DNA of 64,000 nucleotides from JANXSG01 sp038203935 (GCA_038203935.1 JBBRDM010000002.1:1-64000), one strand, 5' to 3'. Positions 26,247-35,289 are shown, counted from the first letter of the stretch. Program-made: numbers and translations. Notes: a model not told the origin generated them from the letters alone.

Positions 26247-27113
26247 ATGTACCATCATAAGAGAAGTGGTTTTACCCTCATTGAGCTATTAGTTGTAATC
26301 GCAATCATCGCCATCTTAGCAGCGATTTTATTTCCTGTTTTCGCTCAGGCCCGTGAAAAGGCTCGCCAGACTTCCTGCCTCTCTAACATAAAGCAGCTGG
26401 GACTTGGAATTTTAATGTATACCCAGGACTATGATGAGTTGTTTCCGGTGCATGCCTACTGGGAAAATAACTGGAACACCATAGAAGGTAAATCGCAGTA
26501 CTGGGAAGGGCGAGTTTTACCGTATATCAAGAACCTGGGTATTTTCAGATGTCCTTCAGATGGAGGCGCATCCGCAGCCACTACAAGCGGCGGTGATGCA
26601 GGTACGAGGGTAAGCTATGCATTCAACTCGATAGTTGGTACCGATCAGGTTCGAGGTGAGGCACGCGGAATTATCATGTCGATACCTGCCTGGGCTCCTG
26701 CTGCTGTGGCACCTCAATCTATCGCTGCAGTCGGTCGGCCTGCCGAATCCATTGCTTTGGGTGAACAGCACACAGGCGATGTAGCTTCGAATGTAGCTCG
26801 ATGGTGGTGGGGCGAAAATAGTAACAGCACACCTGTCAATGGAATGATATTTATGACAATGCTCGATGCTAAATTCGAGGCGCTTCCGCCACTGTGGGGC
26901 GGACTGCCAGGACCAAACGGAGCGAGAGATGAATCCACTCCAGATTCGAAGAAATTCGGCTGGGGCAGAAACGGAGCCATTTCGGACAAGCATTCGAGTC
27001 TAAGCAATTTCATATTCGCTGATGGCCATGCAAAAGCGCTGAGACCCACTCAAACCAATCCCGATGGCGTCGGGCATCCAGAACTCAATATGTGGGATGC
27101 TAAACGCTCATGA
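26247..27113 (+). CDS. DUF1559 prepilin-like protein
   Basis: Protein of 288 residues. It begins with a type IV prepilin-like methylation segment GFTLIELLVVIAIIAILAAILFPV (8-31; cleavage after the Gly), followed by FAQAREKARQTSCLSNIKQLG and MYTQDYDE, the Armatimonadota form of DUF1559, and near the C-terminus by SDKHSSLSNFIFADGHAKAL, the family's H-x-G-like closing motif. It is exported and assembled or anchored at the envelope by a type II secretion or pilus-like system. The family is greatly expanded in planctomycetes and Armatimonadota, with unknown function. AAGGAG (about 26235) is the ribosome site. Its stop overlaps the next start. Confidence 0.93.
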   Translation: MYHHKRSGFTLIELLVVIAIIAILAAILFPVFAQAREKARQTSCLSNIKQLGLGILMYTQDYDELFPVHAYWENNWNTIEGKSQYWEGRVLPYIKNLGIFRCPSDGGASAATTSGGDAGTRVSYAFNSIVGTDQVRGEARGIIMSIPAWAPAAVAPQSIAAVGRPAESIALGEQHTGDVASNVARWWWGENSNSTPVNGMIFMTMLDAKFEALPPLWGGLPGPNGARDESTPDSKKFGWGRNGAISDKHSSLSNFIFADGHAKALRPTQTNPDGVGHPELNMWDAKRS

Positions 27114-27361
27114 TAGATATTCGCCCGAATAGTTCATTCGGCGTACTGAAAGGAACAGCAGTTGTCATACTGTTGTTCCTGATCATAATCGCTCATGGAT
27201 GCAGTCCAAATAAACCCATGTCCCGTGCCGATGAGCAGAAGCAGTTTCTCGCCCCAACTGAAATAAGCAAGCTGCGCCCTGAGGCACGCGAAGCTCTTCG
27301 CCACCTTCCAGGCGGAGACCAAGCTGCCCCTGCTAATGCTGCTCCCTCCGCATCGAAATAA
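27110..27361 (+). CDS. Small lipoprotein downstream of DUF1559
   Basis: Protein of 83 residues with a membrane segment (TAVVILLFLIIIAHGC) ending in a plausible lipobox cysteine (IAHGC), then a short charged and Pro/Ala-rich tail. It overlaps the DUF1559 gene by four bases (ATGA), so it is translationally coupled. Small lipoproteins of this kind are often paired with DUF1559 genes. No domain is recognised. Confidence 0.7.
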   Translation: MIDIRPNSSFGVLKGTAVVILLFLIIIAHGCSPNKPMSRADEQKQFLAPTEISKLRPEAREALRHLPGGDQAAPANAAPSASK

Positions 27362-27442
27362 TATTAATTCATGTTATGAAGGCGAGCAGCTTGTCGAGAT
27401 CAATATATTTTTTTCGATCTCTACAGGAAATTGCAAAATGCA

Positions 27443-27700
27443 CCTCACCCCGGCCCTCTCCCGCATGCTCGTTCCTCGCGGGAGAGGAGGAAATGCACAG
27501 TCTAATTCCTCATCTCCCTGACCCTCTTCTCCCAAAAACGGGAGAAGGGGGAAATGCTTAATTTTGACTCTACCCTTGCCTAATGCAAACTGATTTATCG
27601 TTTGTACGAGCAGAGAAGTGGGTGGAGTGTTAGGCAAAAAAAATAACACTTATCACTCAGGCGTTATTTCCCCCTTTTCCTGTTTTTGGGAGAAGGAGGT
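27443..27700. repeat. REP-like hairpin modules M1, M2 and inverted M2
   Basis: Three hairpins lie in the gene-free stretch 27362-27917. M1 (27443-27490) pairs CCTCTCCCGC with GCGGGAGAGG around GCTCGTTCCTC. M2 (27520-27552) pairs CTTCTCCC with GGGAGAAG around AAAAAC. An inverted, slightly diverged M2 lies at 27666-27700. The same modules occur in the opposite order at 46010-46096, so this is a dispersed repeat. The rest of the gap shows nothing else. Confidence 0.8.
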
Positions 27701-27917
27701 CATAGGGGAAGAGGGCAACGTGGACAGGTATCATTCGAATGATGACTTTTGCAATCATCATAAACTCGGTAAACCTGCATAAGTAAAAAGATTAAATAGA
27801 ATTGGAGTTATTCGTCCATTTCGCGATAATAGAGAAACATGAGCAGTAGATTCCTGTCTGAAAGACTAATTGTAACGTACTTTTAATTTGTAATCTGCAA
27901 TCATGGAGTTCTAAAGA

Positions 27918-30900
27918 ATGAGTTCGAGACCGCAGCATGCACTATTTTCTTTGGCCGTAACCATCAGTATTCTGTTTTCTTCTCTGGCAGTAAATGCCCG
28001 AGAGAATAAAACAGACCCTCCGAAAGCAGTAACAGCGATTCAGTCGGAGTATTTCGAAAGCAGAGTGAGGCCGCTGCTCGTGCAGTACTGCTCCGGATGC
28101 CACGGTGAGAAACTGCAGTCCGGCGGGCTTCGGCTCGATTCGCTTCAGAATCTTCTCAAAGGGGGCGGGCGCGGCTCCGCGCTAATGCCAGGCGTCCCGG
28201 ATAAAAGCCTGATCATTCAGGCAATTCATTACCAATCTTCCCCCAAAATGCCGCCGTCCGGCCCGCTCAGTGATGCCGATCAGCGCACTCTGGAGGACTG
28301 GGTGAAGATGGGAGCGCCGTGGCCAGGAGCAATGGTTTCGAAAGAGACGCTTCAGGCGGCGAAGAGCGGTGAATATGCAATTACTCCAGCGCAGAAAAGT
28401 TTCTGGTCGTTCGTCCCCGTTCACCGGCAGGCGGCGCCAAAGGTTAAAAATCTAAAATGGGTCAAGTCGCCCATTGACAGTTTTATTCTCGCGAGGCTGG
28501 AAGCGCAGGGTCTGATGCCCGCGAAACCTGCCGACCGCCACACTCTTATTCGCCGTGCCACGTTCGATCTTATCGGGCTGCCACCCACGCCAGAGGAAGT
28601 CGATTCATTTCTGCGTGACAAATCGCCGAGTGCCTACTCCAAAGTGGTAGATCGCCTGCTCGCTTCGCCTAAATATGGGGAGCGGTGGGGAAGGCGGTGG
28701 CTCGATGTAGTGCGATACTGCGACTCCTCTGATGCGCGTTCGGTCGGCTCCGACTCCGATTTCAATGAGATTTGGAGATACCGCGACTGGGTGGTGAACG
28801 CCCTGAACCGCGATATGCCCTACTCCGACTTCATGCGCAATCAGATTGCAGGTGATCTGCTGCCGGTAAACTCGAGCAATTCAAGTTTACACTTTGTATC
28901 AGAACCAACCTCTACTTCGCCTATCAAGAATTCAACTGGCATAGCAAATATACAAGGAACGATAGCAACCGGAATGCTGGCCGTGGGGAACTGGGGCAAC
29001 GGAGATGCCGACAAAGAGAAAATCCTGACCGATATTGCGGACGACCAGGTGGATGTGGTAAGCCGGGGATTCATGGGGCTGACCATCGCCTGCGCCCGCT
29101 GCCATAATCATAAATTCGATCCTATCCCCACCAAAGACTACTACGGCCTCGCCGGCATTTTTATGAGTTCGCATATCCTGCCAAAGCTGACTCCCAAAGG
29201 AGCCGGGGAGAACATGCTTCGAATTCCGCTGGAGACTCCAGCGCAGGCCACCGCCCGAAAACAGTTCGAAATGGATCTGGATGGCCTTCAAAAATCGCGA
29301 GCCTCGGCACAAACGGCTGCTTACACGGAGTTTGTTAAATCGGCCTCGCCATCCGCTGCAAAATACATCACCTCTGCCTGGGAATATGCGCATCTTCATT
29401 CGTCTAACCCGAAACTGACACTTGCGGACTATTCAAAACAACAGGAATTACACCCCTACGCGCTGCAGCAGTGGATGGATTTTCTGGGCATGGCGGACTA
29501 TCCGTTGATGACCCATCAGTACAAGGATCTGCTGGAAGCGCCGGGCGTGGTCGGCTGGAAGGGCAAGGGAGATACACCTTCCGTTACGATCAATACCAAC
29601 GAAACCGCCCGTACTCTCGCATCCTTTACCCTGCCACCGAAATCTGTGAACGTGCATCCCTCCCCGGAAAACGGAGTGGTTGTCAGCTGGAAGAGTCCCA
29701 TTACTGGCACCGTCGAAATCACTGGCAATGTTGCCGATGCCGATCCGGGCGGCGGTGACGGCATTGCGTGGATCATCGATTATCGTACTCCTGCTGGATC
29801 AGTGGAGCTGGCAAGAGGTGATATACCGAACGGTGGAAATCAGGATTTCCACGCAGGGCAGGGTTCAGATCGACTGAAACGTATACAGGTTCAGAAAGGG
29901 GAGAGCATCCAGATTCTCATTCTCCCAAAAGAGACCTACTTCAACGATACCACGACAGTAGATCTCACCATAACTAACATGGAGAGTAATAAAAGCTGGA
30001 ATCTCGCGCGAGATATGATGTCTAATCCGCTCCTAAGCAATCCGCATCCCGATAGTTTCGGAAGCAGCGCTGTCTGGGAGTTCATGGATATGGCAGGAAG
30101 CACCCGGGGAAATGTAAAAGGCGCAGGCTCTCTGCTGGGAGCATGGAGGGAGGGACTCCAAAAATCCAGCGCAGCGCCATCAGGCCAGAATAATTCTTTC
30201 GCCGACCTCAAACCCACGATCGAATCTGCAGCAGTTTTGCTGGCTGCATCACTGAATAAATCCGGCACTCTGAATGGAGACCACAGCCCGTTCTGGATTC
30301 ATAAAAAGGCGGATGAGACTGCTTTACCAGAACCAGCAAAGCTTATTCTGGCGAAATGGGATAGCAGCATCACCGAACTTCAGAAGAAAACTCCCCCGCC
30401 AATCGAATATGCGAATGGCGCTCAGGAAGGCGGTGTGCCTGAAAGTTCACAGCAGGGAGTCCACGATATCCATGTGCATATCCGAGGCAGCTATCTGCGC
30501 CTCGGCGACCTCACTCCGCGCCACTTCCCGATTATTCTGGGCGGGATGAAACAGCCTCCCATCACTTCGGGCAGCGGCCGGCTTCAGCTTGCGAACTGGC
30601 TGGCAAGCCCCGAACATCCCACCACCGCCCGCGTGATGGTGAACCGAATCTGGCAGGGGCATTTTGGCGAGGGGATTGTGAGAACCCCCAGCAACTTCGG
30701 ATTTTTGGGCGAGCGCCCGACTCACCCGGAACTGCTGGACTGGCTCGCTTCGGAGTTCGTGAAAAACGGCTGGTCGATGAAGAAGTTGCATCGCGAAATC
30801 ATGCTGTCTGCCACCTATCAGCAGTCCTCCGAGCCGAACGATGCCTGCCTGAAGCACGATCCCGGCAACCGTCTTTTCGGCAGAATGAACCGGCAGCGAC

Positions 30901-31412
30901 TGGAATCCGAAGCCATTCGAGATAACATGCTTGCGGTTTCCGGAAAGCTTGACCTCACTTTAGGCGGCAAGCCATTACGCGATTTCAATGCACCGCGAAG
31001 AACGCTCTATATCATGACAATCCGTTCGGACAGAACTGGTTTTGGATCGCTCTTCGACACTGCCGACCCGACGGCGAGTATGGATCACCGCACCTCGACT
31101 ACAGTCGCGCCGCAGGCGCTTTTCCTTATGAACAGTTCGTTCGTTCTGGATCAAGTAAAGGCGCTTGCGCACCGGCTGATGACGGAAGTCCCAGGCGGCG
31201 ATACCGAACGGATTACCGCAGCCTATCGCCTGCTCTTCAGCCGACCTCCTTCTTCAGCCGAGATCAAAATTGGTCTTGGATACCTCGACCGTGTGCGACA
31301 CGAAACGGTCGCGCTGGCCTCAAACGGTCCTTTACCATCCCGCGATCAAGCAGCCTGGGAAGCTTACTGCCAGGTTTTAGTCTGCGCGAATGAGTTTGTA
31401 TTTGTGGATTGA
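27918..31412 (+). CDS. Large c-type cytochrome DUF1549/DUF1553 protein (PSD1-type)
   Basis: Exported protein of 1164 residues of the planctomycete/verrucomicrobial PSCyt1-DUF1549-DUF1553 type. A signal peptide (LFSLAVTISILFSSLAVNA) is followed by a planctomycete cytochrome domain with heme motif C58-SG-C61-H62 and the typical CHGEKLQSGGLRLDS. DUF1549 (about 175-410) contains RRATFDLIGLPPTPEEVD and a second motif C392-AR-C395-H396 (CARCHNHKFDPIPTKDYY). A long middle beta domain (about 540-720) resembles carbohydrate-binding folds. DUF1553 (about 885-1150) has NRIWQGHFGEGIVRTPSNFG and APQALFLMNSSF. Such proteins are thought to act at the envelope in redox or polysaccharide breakdown; the function is unproven. 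GGAG lies 9 nt before the ATG. Confidence 0.9.
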   Translation: MSSRPQHALFSLAVTISILFSSLAVNARENKTDPPKAVTAIQSEYFESRVRPLLVQYCSGCHGEKLQSGGLRLDSLQNLLKGGGRGSALMPGVPDKSLIIQAIHYQSSPKMPPSGPLSDADQRTLEDWVKMGAPWPGAMVSKETLQAAKSGEYAITPAQKSFWSFVPVHRQAAPKVKNLKWVKSPIDSFILARLEAQGLMPAKPADRHTLIRRATFDLIGLPPTPEEVDSFLRDKSPSAYSKVVDRLLASPKYGERWGRRWLDVVRYCDSSDARSVGSDSDFNEIWRYRDWVVNALNRDMPYSDFMRNQIAGDLLPVNSSNSSLHFVSEPTSTSPIKNSTGIANIQGTIATGMLAVGNWGNGDADKEKILTDIADDQVDVVSRGFMGLTIACARCHNHKFDPIPTKDYYGLAGIFMSSHILPKLTPKGAGENMLRIPLETPAQATARKQFEMDLDGLQKSRASAQTAAYTEFVKSASPSAAKYITSAWEYAHLHSSNPKLTLADYSKQQELHPYALQQWMDFLGMADYPLMTHQYKDLLEAPGVVGWKGKGDTPSVTINTNETARTLASFTLPPKSVNVHPSPENGVVVSWKSPITGTVEITGNVADADPGGGDGIAWIIDYRTPAGSVELARGDIPNGGNQDFHAGQGSDRLKRIQVQKGESIQILILPKETYFNDTTTVDLTITNMESNKSWNLARDMMSNPLLSNPHPDSFGSSAVWEFMDMAGSTRGNVKGAGSLLGAWREGLQKSSAAPSGQNNSFADLKPTIESAAVLLAASLNKSGTLNGDHSPFWIHKKADETALPEPAKLILAKWDSSITELQKKTPPPIEYANGAQEGGVPESSQQGVHDIHVHIRGSYLRLGDLTPRHFPIILGGMKQPPITSGSGRLQLANWLASPEHPTTARVMVNRIWQGHFGEGIVRTPSNFGFLGERPTHPELLDWLASEFVKNGWSMKKLHREIMLSATYQQSSEPNDACLKHDPGNRLFGRMNRQRLESEAIRDNMLAVSGKLDLTLGGKPLRDFNAPRRTLYIMTIRSDRTGFGSLFDTADPTASMDHRTSTTVAPQALFLMNSSFVLDQVKALAHRLMTEVPGGDTERITAAYRLLFSRPPSSAEIKIGLGYLDRVRHETVALASNGPLPSRDQAAWEAYCQVLVCANEFVFVD

Positions 31413-31491
31413 TATCAGCTGCGCCCGCCTTATTATTTCATTAGTCTTCTTTACAAACTATAGCAAATGACGTGCTGAAATTATTCCGGTG

Positions 31492-31497
31492 TATAAT
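31492..31497 (+). promoter_or_regulatory. -10 TATAAT before the DUF104 antitoxin gene
   Basis: A consensus TATAAT lies 55 bp upstream of the antitoxin start. No good -35 hexamer is visible at 17 bp. Confidence 0.35.
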
Positions 31498-31551
31498 GGG
31501 AGCAGAGCAAATAGTTAGAGTTCACCTTATCTGTTTTTGTGAGGAAAATCA

Positions 31552-31752
31552 ATGGTTCAAAAAATGGAAGCCGTTTTTGACGGAAAAGTACTTCGTCCAG
31601 ATACGCCTTTACAATTAGAAGTGAACACAGGAGTGCGATTAACGGTGGAAACATTGTCTGAGGTAGAGCAGATTCCACGTTCCTTTCTTCATACTGCCCG
31701 TTCTATGAAACTGGAAGTACCCATTGACTGGTCGGCTAAATTAGACCAGTAG
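31552..31752 (+). CDS. DUF104/AF2212-like antitoxin
   Basis: Protein of 66 residues whose N-terminus (MEAVFDGKVLRPDTPLQL, then GVRLTVETL) is the signature of the DUF104/AF2212-like family, small swapped-hairpin AbrB-like antitoxins usually paired with a PIN-domain RNase. The expected toxin gene follows but is truncated (31757-31870), so this is an orphaned antitoxin. The ribosome site GAGGAA is 6 nt before the ATG. Confidence 0.8.
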   Translation: MVQKMEAVFDGKVLRPDTPLQLEVNTGVRLTVETLSEVEQIPRSFLHTARSMKLEVPIDWSAKLDQ

Positions 31753-31756
31753 TTGT

Positions 31757-31870
31757 ATGGAAAAGATAATGCCACGTCTGGATAAAGTAATTTTGGATGC
31801 CTCCTACGCAATAGCTCTATCTGCTCCAGGTGACTCGTTTCAAAGAAAACAGCATGAAGAAGAAAATTGA
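31757..31870 (+). pseudogene. Truncated PIN-domain toxin (VapC-like)
   Basis: The frame starts five bases after the antitoxin stop and reads MEKIMPRLDKVILDASYAIALSAPGD, then stops after 37 codons. VILDASYAIALSAPGD is the first strand and catalytic Asp of a PIN-domain RNase, which normally runs to about 130-150 residues. Everything after the first helix is missing, so the toxin cannot be active. The 80-bp region beyond belongs to another gene, so a deletion or recombination removed the rest. Confidence 0.75.
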
Positions 31871-32072
31871 TCAAGAAGCAATGTTACATGAGTATGATTT
31901 TTCGGGTGGCACTCGCGAGAAGTATGCCGAGCGATATGCAAAGGGAAACAGTATGATCTTGCCGGAACCTGATCTGGCCGCTGTTTTCCCCACCGCGGAG
32001 GCTGTCAATGATGCATTACGCTCAATAGTAAAGTTAGCTCAGCAGAGTGTTGACAAAGAGATGCTACTGTAG
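31854..32072 (+). CDS. Antitoxin-like small protein (YDFSGG...KYAERYAKG type)
   Basis: Protein of 72 residues. The pattern EYDFSGGTREKYAERYAKGNS followed by LPEPDLAAVFPTAEAVNDALRSI is a widespread small protein of cyanobacteria, chloroflexi and related groups, usually beside toxin or PIN genes and described as an antitoxin-like or addiction-module protein. No intact toxin lies next to it. Its start overlaps the end of the broken PIN gene in another frame. Function is inferred only from pattern and context. Confidence 0.65.
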   Translation: MKKKIDQEAMLHEYDFSGGTREKYAERYAKGNSMILPEPDLAAVFPTAEAVNDALRSIVKLAQQSVDKEMLL

Positions 32073-32212
32073 TATATTCGAAAGAATCTCTAAATTCTTT
32101 ATTTCGATGTTCGGCAGAGAATATAACGATCACTAACTTTCTGCCACTAGAACTTGAAAAAGCTATCAAATAGCATACCCAATTGAGACCGCTGTATTAG
32201 GAGTCAACATGG

Positions 32213-32812
32213 ATGCGTAAAACATATCACCATTTGTTCGTATGCTGCGTTATATTGATGAGTCTGGCGGCAATTAAAACGAATGGTCAAGACAAGCCGG
32301 CTCTACCGCGCTGGATACCCGACAAGTTACTTGCCAAGCGCCTTGGTACGGTCGTTAAAATTGAAAAATACACCCTCCAACCTCCTAAGGATTATCATTT
32401 TCTACATAAAAATGGTCCTGAAGGTGCGAAAATGTTCGCATGGGTCAGCGATGAGAGAAAAGACGGAACTAAGGCCACTCTTCTTCTCAACCTCGTAGCC
32501 CCACCAGTCGGTGAAGCAACTAAGTATGCTCTTGATCAACTTGCCGATAAGCTGCTTGGAGGCGTGAAACGGCGCCGTACAAACTGGCACCAAGAGAAAA
32601 CAGAAATAGGTTTAGTTAATGGCTTGACATTTGCTAGAATAAATTGGACAGGGACGGAACCGATACACGATCTTAAAATGAAAGGCTTCAACTATGTTGC
32701 GATTGATGGAGATACTATTATCCAGTTATCCAGTCAAGATATACTATCTGAAGCAAATCAGGCATTGCCAATAGCCGAGGCTGCGATCCTCACATTAAAA
32801 AAACAGCCATGA
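32213..32812 (+). CDS. Exported hypothetical protein
   Basis: Protein of 199 residues with a signal peptide (LFVCCVILMSLAAIKTNGQ) and an otherwise unrecognised alpha/beta domain that contains TLQPPKDYHFL, MFAWVSDERKDGTKATLLLNLVAPP and ARINWTGTEPIHDLKMKGFNYVAIDGDTIIQLS. The layout is like small periplasmic lipid- or ligand-handling domains, but I cannot name the family. The segment 32073-32212 before it holds nothing clear. Confidence 0.6.
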   Translation: MRKTYHHLFVCCVILMSLAAIKTNGQDKPALPRWIPDKLLAKRLGTVVKIEKYTLQPPKDYHFLHKNGPEGAKMFAWVSDERKDGTKATLLLNLVAPPVGEATKYALDQLADKLLGGVKRRRTNWHQEKTEIGLVNGLTFARINWTGTEPIHDLKMKGFNYVAIDGDTIIQLSSQDILSEANQALPIAEAAILTLKKQP

Positions 32813-32956
32813 AGCATTTAGTTAGCCTTCACTATAACGAGCTTGTAATGGATGCAGATCAAGTGATCATGCGGTTTTTGTAAACACTAAAATCCCAAAA
32901 TGCGCGTTTATAAATTTCGGCCATAGATTGTATTTATCGTTATCATATAGGTTAAG

Positions 32957-33412
32957 ATGAAAATTATTATCGATGATTTGACTGGTTCTGATATAAAGAG
33001 TTTATTGCAGGAACATCTTGCAAATATGTCGGCAATCTCACCGCCGGAAAGTAATCATGCGTTGGATGTCGATGCATTACGCCAGCCAGAAATTACTTTT
33101 TGGAGTGTCTGGGAAGGTGAGGAATTGGCCGGGTGTGTCGCCCTCAAAGAATTAGATTCTCAGCATGGCGAAATTAAATCTATGCGAACCGCATCTGCAT
33201 TCCTGCGAAAAGGCGTTGCTTCGAGAATGCTGGAGCACATCATCACGGAAGCGAAACGTCGTAACTATATCAAGCTGAGTCTGGAAACAGGATCGATGAT
33301 AGCTTTCGAACCGGCTCACCATCTCTACTGGAAATTCGGATTTAAAGAGTGCGGTCCTTTCGCTAACTATATCGAAGACCCACTTAGTTTATTCATGACC
33401 ATGGTGCTATAA
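32957..33412 (+). CDS. GNAT-family N-acetyltransferase
   Basis: Protein of 151 residues with the GNAT core: strand 4 GEIKSMRTASAFLRKGVASRML carries the acetyl-CoA pyrophosphate loop (R-K-G-V-A), followed by AKRRNYIKLSLETGS and the terminal HHLYWKFGFKECGPFANY block. It resembles the YsnE/PhnO-like subgroup acting on small amines or amino acids; the substrate is unknown. It is a single gene with no operon partner. Confidence 0.88.
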   Translation: MKIIIDDLTGSDIKSLLQEHLANMSAISPPESNHALDVDALRQPEITFWSVWEGEELAGCVALKELDSQHGEIKSMRTASAFLRKGVASRMLEHIITEAKRRNYIKLSLETGSMIAFEPAHHLYWKFGFKECGPFANYIEDPLSLFMTMVL

Positions 33413-33473
33413 AGGTGTAGCCTACGATAAGCTGCATTCTGGTTGCGACCGATAAAGGATGTTGAGAATCAAA

Positions 33474-34172
33474 ATGGCAGTCACACTTAATCTTGAAGCA
33501 GAGCAAGAACAGTTGCTGCAGGAAATTGCAGCGGCTAACGGACTATCTGTTGAAGGTTATCTGCTCACTCTCATCGCTGCTATTACCTGCCCGAAATTAG
33601 CTGATACTGAAAAAGGGTTCTTAGCATCGATCAAGCGAAAACGAAATTCCTCTGAAAACGCACCAACCTCCCGAACCCTTGCAGAAAACGCCGTCCGACA
33701 GATGAAGGCTGACCTGCTTATCTATAAAGAACAGGCTGTAGAAGCGGGGACGAAGGTGAACTTGCTTCGTAAACACACAGAACAGCAGCAACGAAAGATT
33801 TCTGAATTGGAACTACGGTCTCTGACATTCGCCCGTGATGGCGATAAAGACAAAGCATTGCGTTGTTTTCAGGAAAGCTGCATCTATGGTCAAAACCTGA
33901 AACATACCCTTCCTCAACTGGAAGAAGCAGGTAAAATTGCCGATGAGCTGCTTGCGGATTTCACGCAGAAAGATACTAAATTCCGTACACGCACTTTGAA
34001 GTCACAGCCAGCTGCTAACGAATCGCTTCAGATTGAATATACAACGAGTCATCTGACGGCAGAAGAGATTCAAAAACGTATTCTTGAAACACACATCGCA
34101 TCAGAAGAATGGGATACACAATTTATCACTTGGGTAGATAGCATTACCGATTCTGTTCCGGCTGTATCCTGA
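33474..34172 (+). CDS. Hypothetical helical protein with RHH-like N-terminus
   Basis: Protein of 232 residues. The first 35 residues (VTLNLEAEQEQLLQEIAAANGLSVEGYLLTLIAA) have the strand-helix-helix look of ribbon-helix-helix antitoxins. The middle (about 75-165) is a long charged helix with coiled-coil character (RQMKADLLIYKEQAVEAGTK, RKHTEQQQRKISELELRSL) resembling phage-shock protein A/IM30-like coiled coils in outline. The family is not recognised. The start at 33474 is preferred to a TTG at 33459. Confidence 0.6.
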   Translation: MAVTLNLEAEQEQLLQEIAAANGLSVEGYLLTLIAAITCPKLADTEKGFLASIKRKRNSSENAPTSRTLAENAVRQMKADLLIYKEQAVEAGTKVNLLRKHTEQQQRKISELELRSLTFARDGDKDKALRCFQESCIYGQNLKHTLPQLEEAGKIADELLADFTQKDTKFRTRTLKSQPAANESLQIEYTTSHLTAEEIQKRILETHIASEEWDTQFITWVDSITDSVPAVS

Positions 34173-34191
34173 TGCGACACATAATATATTG

Positions 34192-34197
34192 TATAAT
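34192..34197 (+). promoter_or_regulatory. -10 TATAAT before the RHH/ParE operon
   Basis: A consensus TATAAT lies 93 bp upstream of the antitoxin gene; the -35 region is weak. Confidence 0.35.
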
Positions 34198-34289
34198 GAG
34201 ATATTGATTGAAGAGCTATTAGTCAGACTTAGTTCTAGAGGGATGCCCGTACAGAAAAAATATTGTCCACGGGAGAATAAGGTACTCGT

Positions 34290-34562
34290 ATGACTATAAC
34301 ATTAGACTTGCCAGATGAATTATCTTCACGATTGGTTGCACTTCTGCCGGAAGAAGCGTACAGTCGCTTTGCTGTATCTGCGATTGCTGAAGCTCTCCTT
34401 ATGCAGGAACAAGACCCTCAGGACTCAATTGAATGCGCTGCGGCTGTTGAAGAGGCATTTGATGATATGCAAATGGACCGCAGCATCTCCTTAGAAGATG
34501 AGAAAGCGCGCTGGGATTCGATGAAGTCCAAGATTCTGAATATCACTCCCGCATCATCCTAA
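34290..34562 (+). CDS. RHH-like antitoxin of a ParDE-type pair
   Basis: Protein of 90 residues with the opening ITLDLPDELSSRLVALLPEE and RFAVSAIAEALLMQ, the usual fold and spacing of ribbon-helix-helix-type antitoxins. The C-terminal acidic tail would wrap the toxin. Its stop overlaps the toxin start by one base. It would repress its own operon and neutralise the ParE-like protein. Confidence 0.75.
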   Translation: MTITLDLPDELSSRLVALLPEEAYSRFAVSAIAEALLMQEQDPQDSIECAAAVEEAFDDMQMDRSISLEDEKARWDSMKSKILNITPASS

Positions 34563-34960
34563 TGAGCGATCTGTCTCAAAGTATAGATACGTCGCTGACT
34601 TACGAGGTGCGTTTCACAGCACGCGCTCAACGTGATCTTGATATGGCGACTGTATACTTTGCTGAAACGGCATCCGCTGATGTCGCTATTGCCTGGCGAG
34701 AAGGCATATATCAGGCAATAAGCTCTCTTTCTACTTTTCCTCGACGCTGTCCGCATGCTCCACAGAAATTTCGGCATGAGGTAAGACAGCTTTTATATCG
34801 CCGTCCGGGCAGCAAGATTTTCTACCGTATACTTTTTGCAATCACTAGTGAAGATATATCATTTGGAGGCGTACCAACAGTATATATTCTTCATATTCGA
34901 CACGCTTCCACACGCCCAATTACACGAAAACAAGCCCGCACCATCGAGGAAGAACTATAG
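34562..34960 (+). CDS. ParE/RelE-superfamily toxin
   Basis: Protein of 132 residues. YEVRFTARAQRDLDMATVYFAE is the ParE-type strand 1/helix 1, followed by WREGIYQAISSLSTFPRRCPHAP and VRQLLYRRPGSKIFYRILFAI, ending in YILHIRHASTRPI. This is the plasmid-stabilisation (ParE) branch, whose members poison gyrase; RelE branch members cleave mRNA. All elements look intact, making this the only apparently complete TA pair in the accessory zone. Translation is coupled to the antitoxin. Confidence 0.85.
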   Translation: MSDLSQSIDTSLTYEVRFTARAQRDLDMATVYFAETASADVAIAWREGIYQAISSLSTFPRRCPHAPQKFRHEVRQLLYRRPGSKIFYRILFAITSEDISFGGVPTVYILHIRHASTRPITRKQARTIEEEL

Positions 34961-34980
34961 TAGAAAAAACTCCTTTACAA

Positions 34981-35241
34981 TTGCATGAAGAAGCGAAGTC
35001 CGCTCTGATAGAGGCAGAACGCATCTGGCATAGGTCTAAAAATGCTTTAGCCAACATTCGCCGTGAGCGGTTTAAGAATAACGGTAAAATTACTTAGGCA
35101 GAGTGAGTTCTGGAACGCACTCATCTATTGGATGGGGCAGCATTGCAGGCGGCAAGGGATCATTTAGGTCTCATTCGAAGCACTATTTCCAAACCGAAAT
35201 CAAGAATCGTACAGGTCGGCATACCAGATGAGGAACTATAG
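34981..35241 (+). pseudogene. Broken small ORF with two in-frame stops
   Basis: From TTG at 34981 one frame runs 87 codons to TAG at 35239 and reads LHEEAKSALIEAERIWHRSKNALANIRR..., then TAG (35095-35097), two codons, TGA (35104-35106), and continues as VLERTHLLDGAALQAARDHLGLIRSTISKPKSRIVQVGIPDEEL. Both halves look like protein. It is either a decayed small gene of unknown family or chance. It fills 34961-35289. Confidence 0.35.
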
Positions 35242-35289
35242 CGGAAATCTCAATCGAGATTAAAGGCTAAAAGGTAGAAGGGCAGGATA

